From Halichondria panicea (taxonomy: Eukaryota; Porifera; Demospongiae; Suberitida; Halichondriidae): a stretch of DNA of 64,000 nt. The notes beneath the pieces were generated by a model. That model was not told where the DNA came from and ran no database searches. It worked only from the letters and a program-made list of their open reading frames with translations. The stretch spans positions 5,395,378 to 5,459,377 of the forward strand of contig NC_087381.1 of NCBI RefSeq assembly GCF_963675165.1. The letters are read 5' to 3'. The translations under genes and the position numbers were made by a program. The first letter of the stretch is position 1. Every line of letters starts with the position of its first letter. Positions 10,138-23,800 of this stretch are shown one piece after another.

Positions 10138-11341
10138 AAAACGAATGAGACTATAAATGTGTACTTGAGACAAACTCTTGCATAATAGTGACTGTAATTA
10201 ATTTTAGGTTAGACGATGTTATTGTGTAGTGACAGACTACGTACGTTGTGACAGTTTTTAGCTATACCATGAGAACAGTCAAGATATGCTATAATTGTGA
10301 TAATCACTATAATTTTTTATTAAATTATTATGGTGTCTTTATATAGGTCTCTCCGAACTGCCATGCATGCATTAGTCGTTAACTTGCAGATCCGCAAGCT
10401 ATATAATTCACATGAAAAGCTAGTACGTGTTATTCTCCTGGACAGAATATTAAAAACAAGTTTTCTACCGGCTATAATACCAGAGATCCAGCGGGCAACG
10501 TAATATAACAACAGTGACATTTCACTATTTATTATTAATTGTTCATGTTACAGTAAGAGGCTTTGGCATTTTGACCTCTGAGATCAATTTAAAAGGAGTG
10601 CCAATAATGTCTCACTGAGTGTGTCACTATAATTATTATAGTGACACACTCAGCAAGACATTTGTGGTTCCTACGTGTGGTCAATTTACTATTAGACAGC
10701 ATATGCATGGTTTGCATGTACAATCCACCAAACGTATTTTTTTGTCTGTTCTACAAACTCGCCACCTGAAATTTAATGGAAAATTATAATGAGGTTAAAG
10801 ACGATCATGCTTTTATATAGTTATGACTGACCCACTAGACCCCAGCTAGCTAAAATTATGTTGACTTAATGTAGGTATGCTGGAAATGACTGTAACTACA
10901 ATTACTGTAGCTGCATGTATAGCAACAGAAGATTTACTCCTGATATATAGCAGAGTAAATAAGTGTACATGTTGTGTTTAATTAATTTATAAGCTATAGT
11001 GATGTTCATTTAAATACATGCAGATAGGAAGATCTATAGAAGATCCAAATTTAATGGTAGATTCTCCCTATTGTATATACCATTAATACCCAAAGGTCAT
11101 GCATACTCAAATAATTGAAATTAGGCTATTCATATAATGTTGTTCTACAGTGAGAGACTCTGATAATCATTTGTGATCTGCGTGAGTGGCATAAAACGAG
11201 TATAAAAATTTGGATTACAATAACCGTATATAATTATAGGGTTATTGTAATCTATAATATAAGAGTAATCTGAAGGTATTCAATAAAGTGTATTATAATA
11301 ATGCATAAACGACGCTCTTGATTTTGTTTTATCATTTGCAG
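10138..11341. other. Intergenic region after receptor 1
   Basis: No gene seen. Contains an imperfect palindrome at 10603-10665 (TGAGTGTGTCACTATAATTATTATAGTGACACACTCA core), related to sequence near 30,757, and a hairpin at 11213-11255 around ATTACAATAACC/GGTTATTGTAAT. Confidence 0.5.
10603..10665. repeat. Palindromic hairpin
   Basis: GAGTGTGTCACTATAAT pairs with its complement ATTATAGTGACACACTC almost without a loop. Confidence 0.9.
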
Positions 11342-11475
11342 CACTAGAAATGTAAACATGGATGAGATAAAAATGAGAAGCTTTCCACCGATCCCTCGCT
11401 CCTTCATGAGTATTCCCTCACCCCCTGTATAATATAATGTGCCTAAGGCAACAGCAGACCCAGAGTTAGCCTCCT
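11342..11475 (+). pseudogene. Orphan cytoplasmic-tail exon, decayed
   Basis: Begins after a TTTGCAG acceptor and matches the tail of receptor 1 (TRNVN.., PPIPRSFMS) until TAA at 11430-11432 replaces the Gln before the first Tyr. Later codons are scrambled. No membrane-proximal exon precedes it, so it is a leftover of a duplicated gene end. Confidence 0.8.
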
Positions 11476-11893
11476 TCACAACAAGTTTTTGACCTGGCTA
11501 AGGCTAATAATAATAATAAATTTAATTGTCATCATCATCATCATTATAATTATCAATCCATCATAATTATTATCATCAGGGACTGCATGTATACGTATTA
11601 GAGCACATGTGCATGATTTCTATGAGTTGCAAGCTTATTAATCTAATTAAAAACCATGACCCTTTATAAATTAGGTGTTACAAATTTATAGGGGTGGGGC
11701 TGTGTTGTGCTGACCTGCAGCACTGGATGACCTATATAGCTGCTGTGTAGATCTAGCTATTCTTGGCTGTGTCAAATTTTCAGAACCAGGTAGATAATAG
11801 TATTATTCCCTATTAATAGTAGATCTATATCCCTATTATAGATCTATATGTTAGATCTATATAGGTTTAAATTCTCTATGCAAAAGACTGAAA

Positions 11894-14800
11894 ATGGAGT
11901 ACTGCATGTACCAAACCAGAGCAATCTTTATCTTTCTTCTCTGCATTGTTGAAGGTATCTTATCAGTGTAGCTTTTAGTCTATTTTAATGTAATTGTTGT
12001 TCACGTTATAACTATGTTGTGTCCAGTTTTAGGTCAGTCTATCTGCTCAACACCACCTACTATTCAAAATGGCTACGTCTCTTCAAGTATACCCCTTTCA
12101 GCAACGTACAGCTGCAATCCTGGATACCAACTGTCTGGATCAGCCACAGCAATTTGCGAAATTGCCGACATTGATTTATCTTATTGGGAGTCAGTACCTA
12201 CATGTGAAGGTATTGTATATTGACAGTTCACAGGGCTTATAACCAACTATGCATGCAATGCCGACCGAGGCTGAGTTTGGCTATAGCTTTAATTTTATAA
12301 GTCATATATAATTACTAGCACAGCAAAACAGTGATTTGAACATTATTGCTCTAGCTCACAGCCCTTTTGCTTTAGAATAATTATGCAGTTCTATATATAT
12401 AGACGGGTTACAGGCATAGGGTTAGCTACTATAACCCCTGACAGACTGCATAACATACTTTTGAGTATAAAGATTCTATTATAATAATCGTCGTCTCCTG
12501 TGGGTCTCTTCCCTCTATTTCCAATTAATGGGTCGCCTGGTACGCCAACAAGGACAACATTTGGAGGGACAGTGGCCTATACCTGTAACACAGGTTACGT
12601 AGATCTACTGTCAGGATCAGCTACTGTAGCAGTGACTTGTCAAGCTATATATAATTATAGTGGAAGTTGGAGTAGTCTGCAGTACCAAAACTCTTGCTAC
12701 TATATAGATCTAGGAGCAGTTATTTTATGTGTGTCTCTACATTTGCATGTAGCTGTCCCCTGTGGTGACCCACTGACCATTCCCAATGCGTCCAGGACTT
12801 TCACTGGCACAACATATTTGGATACGGCCACCTACACCTGTAACACTGGGTACCAACTGTCAGGAGCAGCTACAGTGACCTGTCAGGCTAGTGGAAGTTG
12901 GAGTACAATACCAAGTTGCTCACGTAAGATTCTAAATTGTTGCTACTATACTAAAAATAGGAGCAGTCACATAGATGCTATGCAACTGTCCCTGAACTCC
13001 CGGGACAGTCCCAGATTTAGAGGCTCTTAAATCATGAACAGAATTCAGTTTCTTGCACTATGGGGTTGGGTAGTCTCATGAATCAGCCGCCATTCCTTTG
13101 GAACCACCGTCTGAGCACTCTTGTCATGAAGTCAATTCAAAATGGAATGTTGATTGCTCACAAAACCAATGTTAAATTCGTGATCTTACGCCCACACGTA
13201 TTTGCTAATTTTTAATATAAATGTACAAAAAAGGCACCTCTCTCTATTTGTGTCTTGCTTGTTGGTGCTAAATCTTGCCCAAGGACCCCTGCTTGGCTTG
13301 CTTATGCTTCGCAGCAGCTTCTATGTACGAAGTGTTTACCATGCGTAATGCATGCGTAATGCATGCGTAATGCATGCGTAATGCATGCGTAATGCATGCG
13401 TAATGATTATCCAAATGTGTTGAGCAAAGTGCAGTTCTTTGCTGCCTCCAAGTTCATCACCTGACTGGACTTCTGCAATCTGATTGGTCAAGACGGAATT
13501 CCGTCTTGGCACATAAAACGATGACAAGAGTGCTCAGACGGTGCTTCAAAGGAACGGCGGCTGATTCATGAGACTAGAGGTTGGGCACCACTCCAACCTG
13601 GGTTTTGTTCTACTGGTACTTAGCTTTAGGGTGTGGCTAAGTATGAATATGATTAATCCAAGTGGGCAGAGTATCTAGTTAGAATCATACGTTAGAATGA
13701 TACTGCAAGAGTCAGTTTTGCATGCCACTAGCTCTAACCATTGATTGAAGAGTTAGAGGGATAGGAAACGGAGTGGTGCACATGATGATTTTACATTGAA
13801 TCTGCAGTGGAGCCTCGAAAATTATCCGCGTTACGAGGCTATTAAGCACATTTTTTCCGGGTAACTCCCAAAGCTGTGTTTCCTCGAGACATCATCTCTT
13901 TCAGCAATTTATAACACGCCTAGTCCATGAGCCACGTGTAGTACTTGCTAATGACTGACCACACCACCCAGTAAAAAGAGATATTTCAATAAAGTTATAT
14001 GTTCCCAAGGCTGTTTTAGAGCTATTGGAACATATAACGTGTAAGCGTGCTGGTTATGACTACTACAATAGGTATAGACCTTGAAATATAAGTGAGTTGC
14101 ACGGACTTAGCACAGTTACTTGTAGTTTATTATGCACTGAGTGTAGAAATAGATATTATTGTGATGGCCTCGATTAAACCGCAGCGTAGCGCGGATGTTA
14201 CTCGAGATACCAACCGTTTCCTATCCCTCTAACTCTTCAATCTATGCTCTAACTGACCTGACGTGTTCCTGGATCAAGCTGGCTTGTCTACTATTAATGC
14301 ATTTTGAGAGAATTACTAGTTACTGACTCGTTCATTCTCGAGCCACGCTTTCAGCACTTAAACTCTGCAATCTAGTGGAACAAAACCCAGATTGGAGTGG
14401 TGCCCAACTATATGCTGTCTGTCTATCACTACGATCAAATAATGTTTTGCAGTTTTGTAGGTGGGGCTCTCCAGCATGATCATACTGCAGAGCATGCGCA
14501 GAAAGCAACTGCTAATAATAAATCTCCACAAGTGTCTTTATAAAACGCCTTGATTTTTTTATTTCTGTCTCACAGCTCCTACTTGTTGTTAAACTTCCCT
14601 TAGCCTTGCCAGCAGATGGTGTCTTTGATATGGCGTATATAGGGAACACCATTCCCTTAGTTGTTGAGCTGTATCAGTTTCATCTTACTGAAGGTCTCTC
14701 TAACTGTTCTGAATCTCTCTTCCTCTTCAGACGAGCTGAGCTTCTGTCTCATTAGCTCCTTTTTGTTGTCAAACTTCCCTTAGTCTTGCCAGCAGATGGT

Positions 14801-17800
14801 GTGTTGGATATCCCAACGCCATTGCCTCACTGCCTTAATAGTTGTTGAGCTGTATCAGTTTCATCCAGTGAGTTCGAGTAGAAATAAAAATTAATGTAAG
14901 ACAAACAGATCGTCACGCTAAAAAGCGTGCATATGGAGCGATCGTCATGCTAAAAAGCTTCAAGCGACAGACAAACAGACACACACACACAGACACACAT
15001 TCAGACAGACATTCATTCAGACGGATTCCGGTCGCTGAGCTTTTCTCTACAGTACTCGAAACTATGGGTCTCGCCCCAATTATATATTCTGTATTGGAAG
15101 TTTAGATCTACATAAATATTATAGATCTATAGCCATTGATTCTCAACTCAACCTCCTATTACTATTGTACTGGCTTGACTCCACTGCTCAGAATAGTAAA
15201 ACTGGGGAAATTCCCACGCACCGGTATTTCACAAGCAAAGCTTGGTGAGTGTAGTTGGGCGGAGTCCAACCAACTGTGTGGGGTTGGGCACCACTCCAAT
15301 GTCAGGTTTTGTTCCACTGGTACTTAGCTTTAGGGTGTGGCTAAGCATTAATCCCAAGTGGGCGGTAACGCAAAGCTCAGTTTAATAGAATACAAATTAA
15401 TTTTACTCTGCAGGAGTCACTTTTGCTTGCCACTAGCTCTAACTGACCTGGTGTATTCCTGGCTTGTCTACTATTGTTGCATTTTGATTTAACTAAAGAG
15501 ATTGACTAGTTACTGACTCGTTCATTAATGAGCCACGTCTTCACACTTGAACTCTGCAATCTGATTGGGCTGCAAAATTTCTGCAGTGGAACAAAACCTG
15601 ACATTGGAGTGGTGCCCAACCCCACGCAGTCGGTTGGACTCCGCCCAACTATGGTGAGTGTGGGTTTCCTGGCATTATTAAACGCGAATATTACAACCAC
15701 AAACATTTCTTCTGAGGGCGCTTAATCTAAATAGCGGAAATTTCCCGCTATACAGTAACTGGAAGTAAACAAAATGTCATCCGTGAAAAGCGCGAAAATT
15801 ACGCGGCTCAAAAATGTGGTGCTAGCTATTCATTATCTTCATTCTATATTCAGAAAAGAAATACATTCATTTATATCCGCAGTCTCCTGTGGTGACCCTC
15901 CAAACATTCCCAATGGGTCCAGGACTTTCACTGGTACAACAATTGGAGAGACAGCCACCTACACCTGTGACGATGGGTACCATCCGGTACAACCAGCTAC
16001 AGTGACATGTCAGGCTACTGGAAGCTGGGATCCTGTACCATTTATTTGCCGTAAGATTCTTAGCCACACCATTTTTAATTACTTTCAAGGGTGACACTAA
16101 GTGTCATGGCGCGAGCGTAAGCATTTGACTCCATACAATTTGTCGTGTCTATACTCTGAGTCTATACTCTGAGTGTATTATTGCAGGCTCAGTAATACAC
16201 TGACATAGGTGTTTTACAAATAAAGGCTGATCCAGATATCACATGCCTGCATGGGCTGTGGTATCATAGATTGCAACACAAAGTATACAGTCCTTCCTGT
16301 AAGTTACAATTGAAACTGCTCTAAACCCGAAGCTCCATGTAGAAATCTAACGATAGATTTAAAAAAATATATCTGTCTCTATGACCGATATCAGGAGCAT
16401 ATGCATGAGGGGATGGAGTGTCTTACTACGGGGATTCTTATCATGTAGCTAGCTATGTACAAATCACATCATGTAACCGCTCAGTGCTGCTGACATTATT
16501 CTTGTACTTAAAATCAAATGCGTTATCAGCCACACATGCACTTAGCACATTACAAACAAGGAGTGTGGTTAAGATGATAGTGAATCTGCAATACTATATG
16601 CAGAGTAAGACGCTCCATCCCCTCATCTGCTCCTGCCGATATAGGTGATAGCTTTTCTGAATATAGAATGAAGATTGAGCATTTTAAAAACATGACTCAA
16701 GAGTTTACACTGCATTAACTACATGGCAAAACAGCTGGCTGTACAACCTAACAGGAGCAAGGTTCAAGACCATATTTTTTTCTGGACCCCAAGTAAAAGC
16801 AAGTATAAGTAGCTGTGACCTGCTGGGATACCTATATATGTGACCTTAGGCTCAGCAGAAGTCCTTCTGCAGGCGTGCCTGTGGCCTGTCAGGAGTCTCT
16901 GTGTCCTGTCTGAGCTTCATTCAGAGTCCATAACTTAATTTTTGTGCGCATACGCATTACGTACAAGTTGGTATAAGGGACTCGCTTCGCTCGCCCAAAT
17001 AAGTGATATGTGTAGCGATCTGTATTACTCCATGACATGTACTTTTGTATAGTTATCTCCTGTGGCGACCCTCCAACCATTCCTAATGGGTCCAGGACTT
17101 TCACTGGCACTATATTCGATAATACAGCCACCTACACCTGTGACAATGGGTACCATCCAGTACAACCAGCTACAGTGACATGTCGGGCTACTGGAAGCTG
17201 GGATCCTGTACCATTGATTTGCCGTAAGATTCTTAGCCACACCATTTTGAAGGGTGACACTAAAGCCCCGTTTACGTAACCGTACACCAGGCCTTTAAGA
17301 ATCCAGATTAAACCTAACCGCGTTTGTGTAAACGACCCTTATCCGGGTTCTAATCCGGATTAGCCAACCCACTTCTGGAGGTAGTGCAGATTGTGTCAGA
17401 AGCGGTTTAGCTGTGAGTAAGCACAAAGAGCTAATTCTGAAGTGTTGTACATGTTCGTGGGTGTTTCTAGAGTAAGCCTGTAGCTTCCTATCAGCCAATG
17501 TTTGCGCAAATGCAATTAGTGGTCATTTTTACTATGCCCACTACTCAGAAAAATCTGACCCGGACTCGACCCGGATTAGGTATCGTGTAAATTGGGCTTA
17601 AGTGTCATGGCGCGAGCGTAAGCATTTGAGTCCATAAAAATCATTTACAATTTGCCGTGTCTATAAACATTTAACTCTATTATAATCATAGACTGAGTGT
17701 CTAACTGCTCAGTTACACTGACGTAGGATGTTGCCTGTTTTACATGCAGTAGCCTCAAATCCAGGCCGAATGGCCTGGTATCTATTGCATGTGTAATTAA

Positions 17801-20800
17801 TCATAGGCGTAGCCCATACACGCCCATGTACTATCTACTATGTGCTTTATAGCCCAGCTAGCTAGCTGTGGCCCTCTATGGTGTTGTCGAGAAGGCTTGC
17901 ACACTAGAAACTAGAAAAGGCTCTCATCTACTTCTATGATGGTTGGATGATCGTGATGTTTTGAACTTGGTTTCTGTACAAATGAGAGCTTCTTCTGGCT
18001 TCAGACTAGTGTGCAAGTCTTCTCAACAACACCATATAGGGCCATAGCTAGCTAGCTGTAATAACGGGTATATCAATGTAACAATAAGTCATAAAGAATA
18101 ATACAGCCTAGAACTGAACTAGTACAAAAGCATATATACTAACACAGAGAACATACAAAGACAGGAAACAAGTACAAACCGGAAATACAATAAACCACAA
18201 AACTAATTAACTAACTAGAACACTACACTAGCCAGCCTTCTCGACAACACAATAGAGAGCATAAGCCATAGCTTCACAGAAGACAAGTATTTGTTAAAAT
18301 TAATGCGGAAAGAAACTAGTAAAAAAACTACAAAGTTATGCCGCTTTATTCTGTAGTTATTTCCTGTGGCAACCCTCCGACAATTCCCAATGGGTCCAGG
18401 ACTTTCACTGGTACGACAAGAGGGGATACGGCCACCTACACCTGTAACACTGGATATCAACATTCAGGACCAGTGACTTGTCAGGCTAGTGGAAGTTGGA
18501 GTACTGCACCAACTTGCACACGTAAGATTCTTATACTAAAAGCAATCACACCTTAGATTTCATGTTTATATATGTCTCTACACCTGTAGCTGTTCCCTGT
18601 GGTGACCCTCCGACCATTCCCAATGGGTCCAGAACTTTCACTGGCACTACATTTGGAGATACGGCCACATACACTTGTAACCCTGGTTATCAACGTTCAG
18701 GATCAGCTACAGTGATTTGTCAAGCTAGTGGAAGTTGGAGTACAAGACCAACTTGCCCATTACGTACGATTCGTAAACTCTATAATAATAGTTTATACTA
18801 TACACTAAATAGAAGGTGGCCTGATTTCATGTATATGTGTCTACATCTGTAGCTGTCTCGGATGCCTGTGGCGACCCTCCGACTATTCCCAATGGGTCCA
18901 GAACTTTCACTGGCACAACATTTGGAGAGACGGCCACTTACACCTGTAACACTGGGTACCAACTGTCAGGAGCAGCTATAGTAAACTGTTTGGCTAGTGA
19001 AAGTTGGAGTACTGAACCAACTTGCCCACGTAAGCTATATAGATTCTTAACTCTTGCTATACACTATACTGTATAAAAGCAGTCACACCTTACATTTCAT
19101 GTTTAAGTCTGTCTCTACATCTGTAGCTGTTCCCTGTGGAAACCCTCTGACCATTCCCAATGGGTCCAGAACTTTCACTGGCACAACATTTAGAGAGACA
19201 GCTACTTACACCTGTAACACAGGATACCAATTGTCAGATCCATCCACAGTGACCTGTCAGGCTAGTGGAAACTGGAGTACTGAACCAACTTGCACACGTA
19301 AGATTCTTAATTTTTGCTGCATGCACTATACTAAAAAGCAGTCACACCTTAGATTTCATGCTTATGTCTCTTTAATTGTAGCTGTCCCCTGTGGTGACCC
19401 TCCGATCATTCCCAATGGGTCCAGGACTTTCACTGGCACAACATTTGGAGATACGATCACATACACTTGTAACCCTGGTTATCAACGTTCAGGATCAGCT
19501 ACAGTGATTTGTCAAGCTATTGGAAGTTGGAGTACAAGACCAACTTGCCCATCACGTATGATTCGTAAACTCTATTAGTTTATCCGACTAGAAAAATTGC
19601 TAGGATTGGCCAGGGGAACCACCAAAAAGCGTGGAAATAAGAAATCAGACGAGAGCATAACTCCAATCCGTTACAACATCAATCACATGTACTGGTAGTT
19701 TTCCATGTTTTCCCGGCCAATATACCACACAATTTTTACTGGTGGGGTGATGACTGATCCCTATATACATCCATTTTGGAATGTGCGGGCATATAATGAT
19801 GAATTGATGTTCTTAATACATGCAGTGTTGAGCATAGGTACACACAGTCCATCCATGCGTAGTAACATGCACGGACCGTACTAGTGACCTGCATGGAATG
19901 ATGTGGTGGATGGAAGCTGGTAGATGGATCTGGAACACAGTCTATATACTATGTATTGTATGTTTATGACGCTGTAACGGATTGGAGTTATGCTCTCGTC
20001 TGATTTCTTATTTCCACGCTTTTTGGTGGTTCCCCTGGCCAATCCTAGCAATTTTTTACATTGCAAATGTTTTTCTGGTCAGATTCCCTTTCTTTTTCAG
20101 TGCAGAAGTATAAATTTACGTATCATGACATGCATAAGTGGGACGTCAAGAGGCAGTACAGAAGTTCAAGAAGAGAAGACAGGACTAATCAGATATCTTC
20201 TCGAATATCTCTGGACTACTGAATAATTATAGTATAATGCAGTGGCGTAGGCAGAGGGGGGCTGATGGGGCTAGAGCCCCCCCCCTTTGTGCTTTGTCTA
20301 CTCCAAATTAGCTTGAATCACCGCGATCTGTCAATCTGTTCTGCACTGTACTGCATGCGTAGTTACTAGAATGATGTCAGTGGCGTATATCCAGGAAAAA
20401 TGAAACGGGGGTTCTAAACTACGAGTGCGCAGCGCAAAATGTTTGGGGTTACGCCCACTTCCGGTCACACGTGACTAAGGGAAATCCCACTCAGCCAGGG
20501 GAAGTCCCATAATAGACTTGCGTAGAGCTAGCTAGCTGTCATGAACAGTCAACTGGCTACCGTAAATCGTTCTAATTATAGAACCAGTAAAAAATAACTA
20601 TTTTTCTAGAAACAATGTACGAAAACAGAGGAGGTATGACACGCGGTTAAGCTCACATGGCTGTTATTTCTTGATTGAGGCAAGAAAGACAAAGAAGTCG
20701 TTAAAAATTCATTCCAATGACGACATTCAACTGGTGGCAAGTAAGCGCCATAAAGAAACAAATTGAGAGCATAAAACTCAGTGAATTTGTTGCTGGCTAG

Positions 20801-23800
20801 TAGCTAGAGTTTTACAAGTAGAGATTAGATTTGTTGTAAGAACCAAGGCTCAGATGTTGGCAGTGATCCTATCCTGAATGCAGGCACAGAATACTTATTA
20901 AATACTCCAAAACAGAATTACAATAATATCTCAAAATCTAAGTGGTGGTTGAAACTGGTTGAAAAGCTATTTCATATCAGTATAAGCCCAGCAGTCAACC
21001 ATCCTGATCTTAGAAACATCAAGTGTATTTCTTGAAAGATACACGCCAAACCAAATCCACTATCAAAGTACATAGTCTTGAATGATATTCATGCACAAGT
21101 TAATGAGATTCATAATCCTTTTGGCTGGTCATGTGATCGTGTCGTACCTCCTCTGGTACGAAAAAAAAGATTTTATATGGGGTGGTATGGGCGTTATAAA
21201 AGAGGGCGTCCTAACCGAGGCTGGTTCTATAATTGGAACGCTTACGGTAGCCTGGGCTAACCTGAACACTCCTTAGTTGATGCAACAAAACAACAGGTAC
21301 AATCATTGAATCAAATTATAATAGCTACAAAACTAATAAATAGCTAGCTGGTAGCTGTAGTAAAGCCACAATAGCTAGACTGAAAGGGGGATTCGTGGCC
21401 CTGGATCTACCACTGCATGGATGTCATTCAATGGAAATGAGGGCAGGGCCATCTAATGCGCATGCTGACTGCTGAGGAAAAGTGATGACCTTTTTTTTAG
21501 GTAAAATTCCATGTTATTCAGCGCCTGCTCTGGCCCTGCTCAACTGATTTGAGCCCTGCATGCCCTTCCCAAAATCCTGGCTACGCCACTGTAATGAATA
21601 ATCAGTATTATTTGATATGTTGAATTTATGAATCAGTATTGAAATGACAGCCATTTTAAGAGCATGATATCTAACCAGTGCATATATATACCTGTCAGAG
21701 CAAGGGAGTTAGACTGAGCTAAACAGTGTGAAGAAAAGCAACACCACCTCAGGCTCTGGAAAAGCCGCACTGCACTGATTTTAGTTGCGGTAGTACAACA
21801 GGCGCACGATTTCTTATCCACGCCTATCTATTATTTGGCCACAACGCAATTGCTGATTCATTAAAGATGGCGGAATTGTCTAGGTAAGAGAAATAGATAC
21901 TGAGAGGTCATCTGCCTCGTGGAAGCAATCGCAAATCTAAAGAAGCTCTTTGTAATCCAGGTTTTAGTCGTTTGGAAACCCTGTGCAGAATTAGTCGGGC
22001 GCCGCCGCCCTCTACCATTGCCCGGAAGGAGGTCGGGAATCAGAGCCCACTACCGGGAATCAAGCCTATCCATAGTTTTGTTCTGCTGGTGGAATTCCAC
22101 CAGTTCCAATCAGATTGCAGTATCTCAAGTGGATTGATCACACCCACTCAACTTTACCACATGTGAATTTTGCATACGTTGGATTGACTGTGAGGCGTGG
22201 CTAACACCCACTTTAACTGATAAGTTATATTCATCGCTATTGGCTAGCACCCACTGAGAATGAATGACATTCATGATACTATTGCGTAACAGGCCAGAAC
22301 AAAACTGTGGATAGGCTTGATTCCCAACCTCCTTCAGGGAGGGCGGCGGCGCTCAACTAGTGCAGAATGTCCTGGAAATGGCTGTACTTGGAGCAAATGC
22401 TGGGCAAGAAACTTACTCTTCAGTCAGCAAAGAGCGGTGAAACGTCGAAACAGTGCAATTTATAAAATGACAATATTCATTCATTAAAACGTTCATGGAT
22501 TATGAAATGAGAGACACAAATATAGAAAAGGCTAAATAAACTATCTGTCCAGCCAGTTTCTTGATGTGGCCTTTCCCTGCAAAGATAGAACAGTTTGAAC
22601 ATGAGTCAAAATAATGAAATAACTAAGTACGACACTATGATTTGAACTGTTATAGCCACATCAACAAAGTCAAATGTGGGCTGGAGGTACAAACCACAGC
22701 ATGATCACGTGTATTGCTTGTGCGTCGGTGTGCTTATTCATTTTTAACTATAGAATATTCATTCATCTGTAGCTGATCAGCCGGGCTCTTGTAGCGATCC
22801 TCCGACTATTCTCAATGGGTCCAGGACTTTCACTACACAGTAAAAACACAGTAACATAAAACATGTTAAATGAAATGCATCTTTTGAAATTTCATGTAGA
22901 AAGGACATCAATTTCTGTTATTTTAACACTAAAATACGATGATGCATCTCATACAACATATTATGTGTTTTTGCTGTGTAGTTGTTGTACTGGTACAACA
23001 ACTGGAGAGACGGCCACCTACACCTGTAACACTGGTTATCAACTATCGGGATCAGCTATTGTGACCTGTGAGGCTAACGCAACCTGGGCTGCAAAACCAA
23101 ATTGTGATGGTAAGCATGCAATGAAAAGACGGATCACATGAATAAAAAATATTACTCATTATACAATAGCCGTCTCCTGTGAGTCTCCTCCCTCTATTTC
23201 CAATGGGTCACCTGGAACACCAACAAGGACAACATTTGGAGGGACGGCCACTTACACCTGTGACACTGGGTATCAACTATCAGGATCAGCCACAGTGACC
23301 TGTGAGGCTAGTGGAAGCTGGAGTGTTAGACCAAGTTGTAACGGTGAGCATGAGTGATCTAAAGTGTCAGTTTTCACAAGTTGCACGTACATATATTGTT
23401 ACCCGAGGCGCGTGGGCGGCCACGGGTATAGTAGTCTGTTGGTTTGTTTGTTACCCGAGGCGCGTGGGCGGCCACGGGTATAGTAGTCTGTTGGTTTGTT
23501 TGTTTGTTTGTCTGTTTGTCACGAGTATATCTACTCACCTGGATGCCATAGCGCTGCGTTTGCAGCATAGGTAGCCTTCACAGAACAATATCTTGATTTA
23601 AATAGTGGCAGATTTTGATGTTAAAGCTTCTTTGTCGAGCAAAAGCTAAGAAGCTTGAATAAGCTTGTGACTAGGTCTGCTTACCTGGATGTTCTAGCAC
23701 TGCGTTTACAGCATGAGTAGCCTCCACACAACAAGTTAGTACTTTTGATAGTGGCAGCTTTCGGTGTTAAAGCTCCTTTGTCTAATAAAAGCGAGCAAAA

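Larger units (their letters stand above)
13058..14411. mobile_element. Outer foldback element with GGTTGGGCACCACTCC ends, carrying a nested element
   Basis: The left terminal repeat GTTGGGCACCACTCCAACCT (about 13580-13610) pairs with AGGTTGGAGT-like sequence ending at 14410 (TGGAGTGGTGCCCAACTA). The left end is itself split by the element at 13071-13576. Same family as the intact 400-bp copy at 15252-15651. Confidence 0.6.

Noticed and set aside
13340-13405. CRISPR-like array
   Set aside because: Pure head-to-tail 11-mers without spacers, in an animal genome.
13336-13527. Minus 63-aa frame with repeated MHYACITHALR
   Set aside because: Product of the 11-bp tandem repeat inside a MITE.
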